NCBI GenBank assembly: GCA_030407315.1
Contig: JALQPE010002153.1
Span: forward strand, 1 to 64,000
Origin: Asparagopsis taxiformis
Taxonomy: Eukaryota; Rhodophyta; Florideophyceae; Bonnemaisoniales; Bonnemaisoniaceae
Direction: 5' to 3'
DNA length: 64,000 bases
Position 1 is the stretch's first letter; each line of letters starts with the position of its first letter. A program made the position numbers and the translations under genes. Below, one piece after another: positions 22,430-34,566 of the stretch. The notes under the pieces were generated by a model. That model saw only the letters and a list, made by a program, of their open reading frames with translations. It made no database searches and was not told where the DNA came from.

Positions 22430-25400
22430 ATGAGTACCATTGTAATTTGCTCCAAAGTAGCTCTCCAGCGATATGCATTACACCCAGATTCGCCCATTCT
22501 GAAATTTCCCTATTTCAAAAATATTCCCCCGAAATACACCAAACTAGTGTTCACGGACGCTTCCGCATACCAAATAGGATACGCTCTGCTTCAGCAGCAA
22601 GGGGAAGAGAACGATCTCAAGCCAATTGGCTATTGGTCGCGGACCTTGACTAAACCTGAAAGAGGTTACTCCCCTACGGAGCGTGAATGTCTAGCCGTCG
22701 TATGGGCTGTCACTATCCTACGTCCATACTTGGAGCAAACAAAGTTTGTAGTCCGGACGGACCATAACGCACTGCGTTGGCTTATGAATATCAATGACCC
22801 TTCAGGGAGACTATGCCGTTGGCGCCTCCGACTTGCGGAATTTGACTATCAAATAGTCTACCGACCCGGTCGGGTTCACCAACTGCCAGACGCCCTTTCG
22901 CGTGTTGAAACTAACGGCGAGACGCCCGTCACTATTGACGATGAAATACCAACTCTGTTGGCCACGCACGCACCGCAAGGTGAAACATCCTTGGATGATG
23001 ACACTGATGTGTGGTTCTACGACCTTTCTTTAGCAAGAGACCACGCCATGGAGGCACCCAATCGCAACGGTACACCCGTCCTAACAACCCATCCGCAAAC
23101 GGAAAACTACTGCCCGATAACTCTCCAAGAGTGGCTCGAAGAGCAACGAACAGACGACTTCTGTCAACAGGCCCTGGCCTCGCAGAAATCTGACTCTCTC
23201 TTCTTCGAAGACGAAGACGGTGTCCTTTGTAGGAAGTCCAAATTGGACGGGTCATCCCAAATTGTGGTACCCAAAGCCTTGCGGCTACGTCTATTGACGA
23301 TGTGTCATCACGGAATCCTAGCAGGACATCCTGGTCAGAATCGCATGTACGACACGATGCGCCTATCTTACTACTGGCCTGCAATGGCTGCGGACATAAC
23401 CGGAACGGTTGAACGATGTTCAGCGTGTGCGAGAAACCGATTACGGTTGCGCAAACATGCGAGTACCCTCCAGCTGTTCCCAGCTACCACACCATTGGAT
23501 GACGTTGCAATTGACCTCCTCGGTCCTCTACCTCGTACCAAGAAGGGTAACGTGCACCTACTGGTGATCTCATGTCGCTTCTCCAAGCTCACCCAAGTGG
23601 TGCCCCTGCGAAGCATTACGGCTTACCATGTGGCAGTAGCCTTTTGTACACATTGGGTGTTTAAGTATGGTCCTCCACGGACATTACTATCCGATAACGG
23701 TCCGCAATTTGCGTCTAAGTTCTTCCAGGCCGTCTGCCTCCAGTTAGGAACGAAGAACGTCTTCACGACGGCATACCATCCCCAGACAAATGGGCAAGTC
23801 GAACGGTATAACCGTACTCTATTGAGCATGCTACGTAATTACGTCAATGACAACCAGGACGACTGGGATGTCTACGCATCAGCGTTAACCTATGCGTACA
23901 ACACGCACGTGCATCGCATAACGGGAACTACACCCTTCGACCTCATACTAAGCCGACCTCCACCGCCATATGCGACACACCATTCGGTGAAAAGGAGGGA
24001 AACGCCAGACGCGTTCACGAAGCAAGACTTCTTACGCCGTATTACGGATACCATTGATATGGCAGGTAAACGCCTTCACAGCGCGCAAGCACGCTCAAGC
24101 GTAACTTCGACCGGTCAATCCGGAAGTCTAAACGACTCATCACTACCGATGATTACGTTTATCTGGATAATCCAGAAGTCCGTGAACGGAACAAGCTAAC
24201 TCCAATAGCTCAAGGTCCCTATAGGGTTATCCGTGCCGGACGGCGAACGGTTTACATCGACCGCGATGGTATCACCGAAAAGGTTAGTCTCGATAGAGTT
24301 GCACTCGCTCCGCGACAAACCGAGGAACCAACCTTGCCACCTAGGCCACAGTCCGTTAACGCACAAGCGTCCCCATCAGGTGCAGACGCCCTCGCGCCGA
24401 ATACACAACCACGCCAGCCGCCGGGCGACGGCCAACAATACGCGCCAAACAAATCACCTTCACCAACTCCTAATCAGGAATACCCCTTCAGGGATCAACT
24501 ATCGTCTCCACGACAACCTACAACTAGGATAACACCTGAAGGTAGTGGTTTGGGACAAACCACCCTTCAGGAGGGGGCCCCCGACGCTGTGCGCGTAAGC
24601 AAAAATTTTGCAACTCCCTCTCGGGATCAACCTTGTAGTCTTTCACCCTTCGGTAACTCACCCACAATTGGGAACGACGCACACGACCCAAGTCGTTCAC
24701 CCACCCATCCGGTAACTACCAACCGCAATCGCACACAATTGCGAAGAAGTCAACAAAGACGCCATGACAACTCTGCCAATGCAGACCAAGACCAAGACGT
24801 CAACCCAGACCGGGCCCTTACATCGCACAAGCGAACGTTGCGACAAGACACGACAAATGTCGACGCTGCTGAAGCCGCCCGAAGACGTTCAAACCGCACA
24901 ATTGCGACGAGAGGACAACCATCCAGGTCATGCGTACAGACGCCGAGTTCCCCTCAACGGGACGCGAACCCTCCATCGGGAGCCGAACTTCGCATAGCGA
25001 ACCAAGCAAGTCAAGCACCCGCCCATTTGGCAAAACCCAAACCGGGTCGACAAACTCGCTCAAGCGCGAAGAAGAAGAAATCCACGGCAAACCCCGTAAG
25101 GTCTTTGGAAACCACCCCCAATGGGGAACAAGAGAAAGCGCCACAGGGCACGCAGCCGAACTCGGAACGAGTAGCTCTCCCTGAAGGGACGAAGGAAACC
25201 CCAGAGGGAAGTAGCGACGCCGAACGCGCAACCTCAGAGGAGGAATATCCCATCGATGATCTCCTAGATTACGTCACTGACGACGACGGGGAAAAATGGT
25301 TCCTGGTGAAGTGGTATGGCTACCGAAAGCCGACATGGACGCAACGCGCGAACGTCCCCCTGAATGGGCATCAAGGTACTTCCGTCGAAGACAACACCGC

Positions 25401-25479
25401 GAAGGTGACAGGCAACCACGCCGAGCGCGCACGCGCAAACCCAAGAGAGGGAAGAAGTAGAATAACCCCACAGGGATAA
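22430..25479 (+). pseudogene. gypsy-1 pol fragment: RNase H, integrase, chromodomain
   Basis: Starts in the RT/RNase H connection (ALHPDSPILKFPYF). RNase H motifs FTDASAYQIGYALLQ, ECLAVVWAV and RTDHNALRWL supply the D-E-D set. The integrase has an HHCC zinc module (CHHGILAGHPGQ to CSACARNR, 23300-23440) and a DDE core (VAIDLLGPLP, LLSDNGPQFASKFF, HPQTNGQVERYNRT). A phase change near 24150 is followed by AQGPYRVIRAGRRTVYI, the GPY/F module (24211 on). A proline- and glutamine-rich 300-residue spacer ends in a chromodomain (WFLVKWYGYRKPTWTQRANV, about 25246-25362), which targets integration to modified chromatin in chromoviruses. The missing 5' part makes it non-autonomous. Confidence 0.9.
24535..24571 (+). 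repeat. 16-bp-stem hairpin inside the pol spacer
   Basis: CCTGAAGG-TA-GTGGTTTG, loop GGA, CAAACCAC-CCTTCAGG: all 16 pairs are perfect apart from the TA bulge. It is followed at 24573 by GGGGGCCCCC. It lies in the low-complexity spacer, so coding constraint is weak. Confidence 0.6.
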
Positions 25480-25767
25480 TAACCTAACAAGGTACCCACT
25501 GGGTGGAGCTACCAAACCTCGGAGGGTCAAGCCAAAAAGGGCGCACTTTATCACCGCCAACCGGAGCCATTGCGGAAATTAAGATTTTCAGGAAATGAAA
25601 AAATTGGCAAAAAAGGGTCTCAACAAACAAATCCGCATGTCAGCGTGATGATGCATCTTTAATGTACCTCAGAGGTGCCTCAGGACTACCTGATGAACAA
25701 TGGCGCAACGCAAAAGCGTGTTCAAACTACCGTTAGAGGTTATTCTCCCAAAGGCAATTGCCAGTCT
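25480..25767. other. spacer between convergent pol and antisense ORF
   Basis: About 290 bp between the two stop codons, moderately AT-rich around 25580. It presumably carries both 3' ends. No LTR-like border is seen, which argues against a junction of two elements here. Confidence 0.35.
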
Positions 25768-28742
25768 TTAGCGACGATAATGGCTAGAAGGCCGAGGCCG
25801 ATGAGAGGCAGACGGTGCCGTAGGGGCAGGAGCGCGTACATTCGTCGAAGGACGAGGATGGCGGGGTGCAACCCTTGCGAAGGTAGGATTACGACGCAAA
25901 CCGCGTTGCGGAACTGCACTAGAACCCCGACGACGGGCAGGCACAGGGCCATGCGAAGACGCAACCGCAGAGGCGGATAACCCAACTGCTGGGATGGACG
26001 CGGGAGGCGGAGAAACATCTGGCGACTCAGGCGACCCTAACCGGGCATCAAGACGCGCAAGTAAAGGATTACTAGCATCCGCAGCACCCACGGGGGAATG
26101 AAGACGAGTACGCACGTTGCGTTCGGGAAGACCCTCATCGGGAGACCTAGCGCGACGACGCGAGTAACCAGGCTGAACGGCCTCCTCGCCACCCTCTTTG
26201 GGAATAACTGCTTGCTGCAGTAGACGCCTGGCGTCCTCCAACTCACCTTCTAATTCCCCAACCCGGGTTCGCAATTCTGCTGCCTCCAGGCGTGCGGCCT
26301 CAACCTCCCTATCCGCTGTGCGGCGACGCTCTCGGGCGATGTTACGCTGTTCGCGTCCTTGCTTATAGCGAGCAGCTAACGTGATGCACGACAATGCGAG
26401 TCCATCCAACGCGGATCTTACGATGTAACGCCCATTGGCAGAGGCAAAAATGGAAGCCACCGTACCATCCCCGAGATCATCGGCCAACCGCCGCACATGC
26501 GGAATCGATAGCAATTCGCGACTCGACAATTCCCCACGTAGGATATCAACAGCAGGAGGCTGACGCGTGACTACATCATCACCGTTCACGGATGGCTCAG
26601 AACCTTGGTCGGATGTCAGAAGCGCCTCCATGGCGGGACCCACTTGGGATGAAGGGGCAGCTGTAGGCTGAGGGGTTGGCGCGGTAGGCGCGACGGTCAT
26701 CGGGACCTGACTTTCGTACAAGTCATCAGCACCACTGGGTGGTAAGGAAGCAACAGGAGCGAAGCTCCGTCCTGCGTAAGGCGAACGCCCAGCTGGGCCT
26801 CCCGCCTCGGCGGCCGTCCACCACGGACGCGGCACAAATGCCTCGCCAACAGGCTGATATTTGTAAGAATCGGGATGACCGTCGGAATAATTGTCAGGCT
26901 CCACGCCGTAATACCCATCTTCGGTGAACTCACCATCTCTGCGATAAGGCGGCAGCTCTGCGACTGTACCATCTCGATGGTTTAACACGTTAATACGTAA
27001 CGCCCTCACCGGCAAGTCACTGACTGTTGGCAACAGTCCTGTAGATAACCACCTTCTCCGGTGCCACTCCCGTGATGTTGGTACTGACCAATTCCTGCGG
27101 ATAATCATCACCCCCAAGGGCCACCTTCAGCAACCGACGCACTACCGAACCAGGTAACTCCCGACTATAGGGGACCACGTCCGACACCGGAACCTTCGGG
27201 ATATCGTACCAAGTACTGCTCACCCTATTGAGGAGTTCCTCCGCCATCACCGGCACAAAGCCCCGCGTCTCGGCGGTACGAGCCAACTCGATCCCTATAA
27301 GGATACCCCTCTCCAGCTCGAGGTACGATCGGAACCTGTCCATCCGCCATTCGGGCGCGTCGCGAAGAGCGGAATTGTGGAAGTACACCAGCGACGGAGG
27401 GTCGGCAACGGGCAAACACATCGGTGGAGATGACTGGCCTTCCCAAGTGGGATCATCCCATAGCGGGTCCAAAGCTTCCCTAGCTACCTTCATGGGTCTA
27501 GTAGCCGGCTCAGCAGAGCTACCATGACGGTGCGCGAACACGCGATAATCATTCGCCGTCACCTCACGCCCCATCCTTCGGGAAGTAACCCTAGCGTGCA
27601 AACGCATATGATGCTCATAGCTACCCGTATCGGGACGTGGAGGTTACGCAAACCAGCGTGACCGAACCATCGGTAGATCCGCTACGGAGCCTTGGTATGA
27701 TCCCTCTTGGAACAAGCGACGATTCCTACGTTCGACGTAAAGCGCATCTCCGGGATGAAGCAGGAAATTCCTGTCGCTACATAGCGTATGGGGAACACGG
27801 AAGTGACGCATCGGGCGACTCGAGGGGAGACGGGCGTAAGCCGACCAACATTCGTTTTGAACCTGATGGTTTTGACCCCGGAGGGAGCTCATGAGAAGCA
27901 TGTCGCGACGTAACTCGCTTCTCGGGCGATCCGTAAAGTCCCTACGAGGGAGTCGCGCAAACGGGTAGTGTTCCCAAGGAGCAGCGAGCTCACGCCTGAA
28001 AGGCAAGGTTTGCGTGTCGAATACCACCAGTTCATCAGCATTGGCTGGGTAGAATTCTCCTATGGAGCGCCAATTGGCAGTCGGCTTAGGTGCCCGAGGA
28101 GGAGTGTCGTGTGACGTAACAGCTGTTGCTGGGGCAGACGCAACCGCGTAAGGATCAACTAGGGCGGTGCCCGACGGTCTTTCGCCTACGGAGGCATCGG
28201 CGGCAGCCGCACCAGACCCACCTCAGGTAACTCTGCCAGTAGAGGCGTATGGGTCTATGACCTTCTCGACAGGTTGAGCATTAGCCTTTTCGGCTGCTGC
28301 CTTCTCGGCTTCTGCTCGAGCAGCCTCGCGGCGCAACTCTTCTTCTCTACGCTTTCGAGCGTCCGCCAGTATCTGCTGGTTGCGGCGACCATAGTCCTCA
28401 TAGGGATTCGCTGAAGCGTCACGACCAGAAGAGGTACGAGCCGCAGGGGCGGAAGGACGAGAAGTAATCGGACGCGAACTTGGCGAAGGCCTGACGTTCG
28501 GTTGCCTTGTTGGCCTGGGCGTAGCGCCTCCCTCGGCGACAACTTCTATCACCTCCTCGGTGTTGGCCGGCATAGCTCCCTTTGGGGACGGGCCGGCGGC
28601 CTTCGATGACTCACCTTCGCGTGACGGCGGATTAACCGATGACGGTTTTACACTAGCCACTGGGGTGGAAGGCTTCGGGGAAGCAGGCGATTCAGCTGGA
28701 ACAGAGTCGCGCTCTTGTGCGCTTGCCCTGGTAGGGGGGACC
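25768..28742 (-). pseudogene. long antisense ORF of gypsy-1 (ORF-A), main part
   Basis: On the minus strand one frame runs from the copia-1 border through a low-complexity Pro/Ser/Arg segment, a charged helix (RKRREEELRREAARAEAEK), an in-frame TGA at about 28223 and a folded-looking part (RHFRVPHTLCSDRNFLLHP). An in-frame TAA lies near 27644. After a phase change near 27030 a coiled coil follows (AARLEAAELRTRVGELEGEL, about 26210-26320), then a basic Arg/Pro tail to 25768. About 990 codons here plus 84 before the copia. No protease, RT, zinc knuckle or named domain. The coiled coil and basic tail recall Gag-like structural proteins. A diverged relative is at 60.1-63.5 kb. Function unknown. 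Confidence 0.5.
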
Positions 28743-29230
28743 TGTTGGAACGAATTGGTCGCTTACCGAGCGTTTATTGAATCTGCGAGCTCACTACATT
28801 ATTTGTATTCTCGCCGAGGTGCCCCGGCGGTGCTAAGGACAGCCTGTTCATGGCTGCTCCAGACAGACTGTCACTGACAGTCTGTCCTAGCAAGCACCCG
28901 CTGCCAATCTGGTACACGTGGGCTTCTCTATCATATCATCCACACGTGTACACTTATCATAACATTTTCCCTCTGCTATGATGGCAACCCATCCTGGCAT
29001 TTCTAATTACTAATTGAAAGTATGAGAAACAAATTGAAACTTCAGACGCTATTATCTCCATGAAGAAAGGTCGTAGAAGCTTCGGAGAAGTTGCTACCCT
29101 ACTAATTCGGGCACGCTGAACACGATGAGATAGGTTTCGGAGCGCCTAGAGCACTCTTTCTAGGAGAAATCGAGGGTCAAAGTTTTCTCACGTAATTGAG
29201 CCCCTCAGGGCCAATTCCAGTGCTCCAACA
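28743..29230 (-). repeat. copia-1 3' LTR (488 bp)
   Basis: Begins TGTTGGA and ends in TCCAACA (plus-strand reading). Contains a perfect hairpin around 28865-28885 with arms CAGACTGTCA and TGACAGTCTG. The end of gag-pol lies inside this LTR. Partner copy at 34567-35054. Confidence 0.95.
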
Positions 29231-32200
29231 CTCCCCCTCTTTGACCTTCTCGATTAATGATCTGGTAGTTACCCCCATAAGTTCACGAAGCTTGACGAAC
29301 TGAATCCTTTGCAGAGGCTTAGTGAGGACATCCGCTACCATATCGGATGTTGGACAGTAGTCGATATCGAACATCCCTTCGAGGAGGCAATCGCGGACAA
29401 AGTGGTACCGAATGTCGATATGCTTCGTGCGGGTTCCAGAAGCATCGTTCCTAACCATTTTGATAGATCTTTGATTATCCACATTGATGAGGATAGGATC
29501 TGCAGGATTTGTGCTGCTGCTGAAACCAACGATGTTTCTCAGCCAGATTGCCTCCTTCACTGCTGCACTGAGAGCCATGTATTCGGCTTCTGAGGAAGAC
29601 TGGGCTACACAGCCTTGCTTACGAGACTTCCAGCTCACCGCTCCTCCAGCCATCTTGAAGACATAGCCACTAGTCGACTTCCGGTTGATAGTACAACCGC
29701 CCCAGTCCGAGTCGCTGTACCCGACTGGTGCAAGTGTTGCTGTAGCTCTGTACATCACGCCAAAGTCCCGTGTACCAGCGATGTAGCGTAGGACACGTTT
29801 AACGGCTACCTAGAGAGCTTTTGTCGGGGCCTCAACGAACTGTGCAAGTCTCCCAACGGCAAATGTGATGTCAGGGCGAGTTCCCACCGCTAGGTACATC
29901 AGGCTACCAATTGCTCTGCGATAGAGCGTAGAGTCGATGGGCTCAGTTTCTGTATCCCCGACAGAGATCTGAGCTTACATTGGCGTAACAACGGGACTTG
30001 CGTTTTCCATTCCAAACCGTTCCAATACCTTCTCATCGTAGCGGGACTAATTCAAGTGTAGCAGTCCTTTGGAGGTGTTGCGCGCAATCTCTAGGCCAAG
30101 ACATACCCGAGCTCTACCACAATCCTTCATCTCGAAACGCTTACTGAACTCTGCTTTCAGCTCATCCAACATATCTCTACTGCTTGAAGCAAGAAGAATA
30201 TCGTCGACGTATAGTGCAATGATGATCATAGAGTCGTCACGATACCTGACGTAGAAACATGGATCGTACGGAGAGCTCTGGAAGTCGAGCTGTGAAATGA
30301 GAAAGTCATCGATCTTAGCATGCCACTGCCTCGGAGCTTGTTTGAGTCCGTATAGAGCCTTTTGCAGTTTGCAGACATGGTCTGGATGCTTCGAGTCGAC
30401 GAATCTCTCCGGCTGCTCCATGAATATGTCCTGCTCGAGATCTCCGTAGAGGAAGGCTGTTTTGACGTCCATTTGATCGCAGTGCAAATCGTGGTGGACA
30501 GTGAGCGCAAAGAACATGCGAAGAGTACAGAACTGGACAACGGGGGCATAAGTCTGGGCGTAGTCGATGCCGTACTTCTGCTGGAATCCTCGAGTTACGA
30601 GTCGAGCTTTGTGTTTGATCGAGTGCTCACCAGTTTCACTGACAACATCTTTGCGTTTGAAGACCCACTTCGAAGTGAGGAGGTTGAGAGCTTCATTGCG
30701 GGGGACCAGAATCCAGGTGCCATTTGCCCTTCGAGGGAATCCATCTCGGACTGAATGGCCTCAATCCAGAGATCTTTCTCCTCCCCCTTGGTCACCTCAG
30801 TGAAGGTAAGAAGATGTTCCGGAGTGGTATCAGCAGTAGTGGAGACAAGGGCAGTTGTTTTCCACCACTCACCCGGAGGTTTACGAGATCGAGAAGATTT
30901 ACGCGGAGCGTTAAGGAGAGACTCATCAGTAGATGCTGAGGGAGTTGGTGGAGGAGATTGAGGTTGTGGAGCGTTGGTGTCAGAGTCAGAGTCCGAATGG
31001 GATGGAGGAGGAGTATCCTGTTTGATAGAGAGACCAGACTTGCCGTCTCCATCCCATGGCTCAGTATTGGACTCAGAAGCAGCATCAACGCCGTTGTAGT
31101 CTGTATCAGAAGATGGCAAACGCTTCTTTTGCAGCTCGTCGAACACTACGTCTCGCGACAAAACTACCTTTTCATTTGCTGTGTCCCATAGTTTGTAGGC
31201 TTTCTGGGAGCTTGCGTATCCAAGCATAATTGCTTCCTTTGCCCGCAAATCAAGGGTCTAAAGAAGTTTATCAGGCGTTTATCAGGCGTTTTGTACCAGC
31301 ATCTACTTCCGAACGTTCGCATATGAGCAATACTCGGTTTCCTACCATACCAGATCTCATGTTGCTGTGATGGAGCATGGCACGAATTTGATCTTTGAGG
31401 GTTCTGTTCATTCTCTCTGCCACACCATTCTGTTGCGGAGTGTATGCACAGGTGGTCTGACGTTTGATGCCTTTGCTGTCGAGGAAGGAGGTAAAGTCGT
31501 TTGAGAAGAACTCTCCCCCTCCATCCGAACGTAGTTGGCGGAGTGTACAACCAGTTTGCGTTTCAGCCATGCGCAGGAATCTCTGGAAGGAGTCGAAGCA
31601 GTCGGACTTACGGTGAAGCGGGTATACCGTTAGCCATCGGGACTTGTCATCAATAAACGTCACAAAGTATCGAGCTCCCCCTTTCGAGAGTACTTCCATC
31701 GGCCCTGCCAGATCTGTGTGAACCAACTGGAGTAGCTCAGATGCTCTCGTTTCGGAGAGCTTTGGAATAGCTGCTCGGGGCATTTTGCCGGTTATGCATC
31801 CTTCACATGGGGCACCTGCATCTGATTTCTGAGATTTGATTCGGAGGCCCTTCACAGCAGATAGCTGTTCCATGCGTGAGATACCGGATTTGTTGACATG
31901 CCCGAGCCGCTCGTGCCAGAGCTGTAGCGAGGCCACACAGGCTGTTTGCTGCACATGATCTTTTGGGGCCTCTGACGAGAAGAGATCAATGGCATAGAGT
32001 CCCTTGCTTCTCCGTCCAGTGGCTATCGGTTTGTTGTTCTGATTCAGGATGACTGTATTGTTGTTGAACTGCACCGATATGCCTCGAGTAGTGAGGGTGC
32101 TGACGGAGATGAGAGAAAATACAAAAGAGGAAACGTGGAGGACGTCACGAAGTATGCACTGTTTTATTTCCCCATATAGAGAGATCATTAAACGAACATC

Positions 32201-33226
32201 ACCACGGCCGACTGCCATTGAGGTAGACTTATTTCCCAGAGTTACGGAGAACGGTGTTATTCCCTTATAGGAAACAAACACGGAGCGATCAAAGGTCATG
32301 TGAGAGGTGGCAGCAGAGCCTATGTACCAAGTTGATGTATGAAGAGATCCAGGCGTAGTTGACATGAGGCAAACATACTCTTTCTCTTCATCATTATGGA
32401 AAGTAGACGCGGAAACCGTGTTTGATGGAGGATTGCCTTCTGAATCGGTGAGAGTAACCATGGCAGAAGGTTTGGACCTTGCAGGCCGAGAGCTGGATGG
32501 ACGGCCATACTTTTGCCAGCAATACGGTTCAGTGTGGTTGGTACGACCGTAATGAGTGCATTTCTTTCGGTTACTGCCGGGCTGTTTCCCAGACCTAGAT
32601 AATAATGCAGCCGAGTCAGAAGAAGAGCTTCCAGGTTTCAGAATAGAAGCTCTACGTTCCTCCTGAAGAAGGAGACTTCGGACTTTGTCGAAGGTGAATG
32701 TAGGGTCCTCATCACCTATAGCATCAAGAGCAGTAATGAGTGTCTGGAAGGAAGAAGGAAGGCCATTGAGGACAGCCATAGCCATTTCCTTGTCGTCGAT
32801 GATCACGCGCATAGAGCTGAGAACCGAGGCCATCTGTCGAACACGGTTGATGTAGACGAGCATCTGTTCACCGGGCTTCATAGTAGCAGTATAGAAGTCA
32901 CGCCTTGCAGCTAGTTTGTTTAGGAGAGTGTGCCTTTGGTGCACGTTACAGATCTCCTGCCACATTTCCAGAGCAGTAGTGGTGTGTGAGACGTTCTTGA
33001 GCATCTCATCAGACAACGTGATCCCGATGGTCATCCGAGCAGTCTTATCTTTGCGAAGCCACTTGGACAGTGCTTCCTGGTCTGCAGGGCGTGGAGGACG
33101 TAGGTCAGGATCGATCATTTCGTCCACCTCGCGGTGTCCGAGGATGAGCTCCATCTTTTGCTTCCATGAGTGGAAGTTGGAGTAGTCCAGCTTTTCAATG
33201 CGAATGCCGGATGAAGTGCTCTCCAT
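29177..33226 (-). pseudogene. copia-1 Gag-Pol polyprotein, disrupted
   Basis: ATG at 33226. Gag (IEKLDYSNFHSWKQKMELIL, UBN2-type) is followed by a knuckle-like CTHYGRTNHTEPYC, in which the usual second Cys is Tyr. Protease-like STWYIGSAATSHMTF shows GSA where DSG/DSA is usual. Then a pre-integrase HERLGHVNKSGISRMEQL with CEGCITGKM, integrase (LVHTDLAGPM, LRSDGGGEFFS, QNGVAERMNRT), RT (MDVKTAFLYGDLEQDIFMEQ, ALYVDDILLAS) and RNase H (GYSDSDWGGC, SSSEAEYMAL). Disruptions: a 10-bp TTATCAGGCG duplication near 31270 shifting the frame, a further phase change near 30600, a stop near 30047, and further stops near 29977 and 29811. The Gag/integrase half is long and intact to 31271. The element is dead in cis. 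Confidence 0.9.
29231..29242 (-). promoter_or_regulatory. polypurine tract of copia-1
   Basis: Minus strand reads AAAGAGGGGGAG immediately before the 3' LTR. This is the plus-strand primer position for reverse transcription. Confidence 0.8.
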
Positions 33227-33409
33227 GGCTCTGCAGTAAGTCTTATCTGTTCGACCCTTCCCAAGTGGACAACCGATAGTCGTCTAGGGCCAAGCTGGGA
33301 TCTATAGGATAGAGACTTTTAGCTAAGAGCAAGATGAGTGGAGAACAAGAAACAAGGTTTATCAAGGAGAAATCAGCTAGATTTCTAGTGTGTCTAGAGA
33401 AGAGGAGTA

Positions 33410-33905
33410 CTACTTATCGGAGGAGGAGGAAGCCCTAGAGGCTTTAGCGGCTTTGAGAGTCTTTTCGATGCCACGGTGGCGGCTACCGCGGAGGTGGTTG
33501 TCGAACTCGCTCTGGGTGCGAACGATGACACCGCAGGGCTTGCAGACCTTGAGACAACCTTCCTTGAGGCGTTCGATAGTCTTCTTATGTCTAGAGCCGC
33601 TGAAGTGTGCGACTCTAGACTCGGCGGAGTTGAGAAAGACGTTGCAGTGATGGCACCTCGAGCGGTTTGCCTTCTTGTTATCCCTCCTTTCGGCGATGCT
33701 GTAGGCTTTGCGGAAGACCCGGTCTTGAAGAGACTCCCCCTCGCGACGAAGCCTGGGAGGCTGCTCGTCGTTGCGCGGTTCCACGCGGTCTTCGTCACTG
33801 CTAGACACTGCAGAGAGAAGAGAACAAGAGAGTTAGAAGTTATACCGATCAATACTAAGGTCTAAACCTTGAAATAGACCGAAAGGTGAAAGGTATAAAC
33901 TTACT
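33410..33905 (-). CDS. copia-1 accessory ORF: U1/matrin-type double zinc finger, spliced
   Basis: About 132 residues: a charged N-terminus (MSSSDEDRVEPRNDEQ), two C2H2 fingers (CHHCNVFLNSAESRVAHFSG ending SRHKK, and CKPCGVIVRTQSEFDNH ending SRHRG) and a basic Ser/Lys tail. The CxxC...H...H spacing with SRH and a following basic cluster is that of U1/matrin or JAZ-type fingers that bind RNA or double-stranded RNA. The frame has no ATG of its own. Removing the intron 33904-33808 joins ...CCACAA to TGTCTAGC and creates ATG in the correct frame. It lies between the 5' LTR and gag, where copia elements normally have no gene. It may act on the element's RNA or splicing; that is inference. Confidence 0.65.
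33808..33904 (-). other. predicted 97-nt intron that creates the zinc-finger start codon
   Basis: Minus-strand donor GTAAGT at 33904-33899 and acceptor CTCTTCTCTCTGCAG ending at 33808, with a long pyrimidine tract. The A of the AUG is the last exon base before the donor; U and G come from the next exon. A second acceptor-like TTACTGCAG ends at 33231, four bases upstream of the gag ATG. Confidence 0.6.
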
Positions 33906-34085
33906 TGTGGATAGAGTTGATGAGAAAACCAAACGTCCGATGAGTTTATTCGGTGATATGTAAAGGCTATAACGCTATACCGATCAGGACAAGGTCACTG
34001 TCTTACAAGAGCAGGACCGAGTTGAGAAAGGTATAGACTAGCCAATATAAAAGAAAAGGTCGATTCCACTAATTGGGCCTTGAGT

Positions 34086-34156
34086 GGCCCGGTAGCCGAG
34101 TCGGTTGGACGGTCCACGGAGATGTACAGAGCCTTGGTTCGAGTCCCAGCAGCGAC
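34086..34156 (+). pseudogene. tRNA-like sequence (A and B boxes) antisense in the copia-1 leader
   Basis: TAGCCGAGTCGG at 34093-34104 matches the internal A box and GGTTCGAGTCC at 34136-34146 is a perfect B box, 43 bp apart as in a real tRNA. A D-stem (GCCG/CGGT) and T-stem (CTTGG/CCCAG, one mismatch) can form. The anticodon arm and the acceptor stem (GGCCCGG against CAGCGAC, 4 of 7 pairs) are poor, and a T-run follows about 10 bp later. Most likely a decayed tRNA or a tRNA-derived SINE head. Confidence 0.45.
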
Positions 34157-34547
34157 GCTGGCCAAACTTTTTCCTTCGCACGCGAACCCCAGATAGAAGA
34201 ATGATGTCACCTGATGACGATGACCAAGAGACGGATGGCAAGATGACAGAGTGTCAGTGTGACACAGTGTGGATGACAGGATGACATAGTGTCGGCGCGG
34301 AGCGGCGACAGACGTGCGGCGCGGCGACAGAGGTGCGCGGCGGCCGAGGAAGAACGCGGTGATGGCCGCGGCAGCGTGGAGGAGACGCTCAGCAAGACCG
34401 CGGAAGCGCGGGAAGGCGCAGAACGGAAGAAAAGCGCGCAAACGAAGAGAAGAGAAAACGAGGCGAGAACGAGACGAAATAGGTAAGAGAACGCCGACGC
34501 AAACGACGCACTTACCGAAGCGCTAGAGAATAAGAAACGACCTACGA

Positions 34548-34566
34548 GCGCGCTGGGCCCATAACC
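34548..34566 (-). promoter_or_regulatory. primer binding site of copia-1 (internal initiator tRNA-Met)
   Basis: Directly after the 5' LTR the minus strand reads GGTTATGGGCCCAGCGCGC, complementary to the anticodon stem-loop of eukaryotic initiator tRNA-Met (CTGGGCCCATAACC). Priming by a half tRNA is the classical copia mode. Confidence 0.85.

Noticed and set aside
22932..23829. Minus-strand ORFs under gypsy-1 pol
   Set aside because: Shadows of the RNase H/integrase frame; the plus frame has full catalytic motifs.
29309..31191. Plus-strand ORFs across copia-1
   Set aside because: Complements of the RT/RNase H and linker frames on the minus strand.
33476..33865. Plus-strand ORF of about 129 codons
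   Set aside because: It is the complement of the zinc-finger ORF on the minus strand, which has two complete C2H2 fingers and splice sites.
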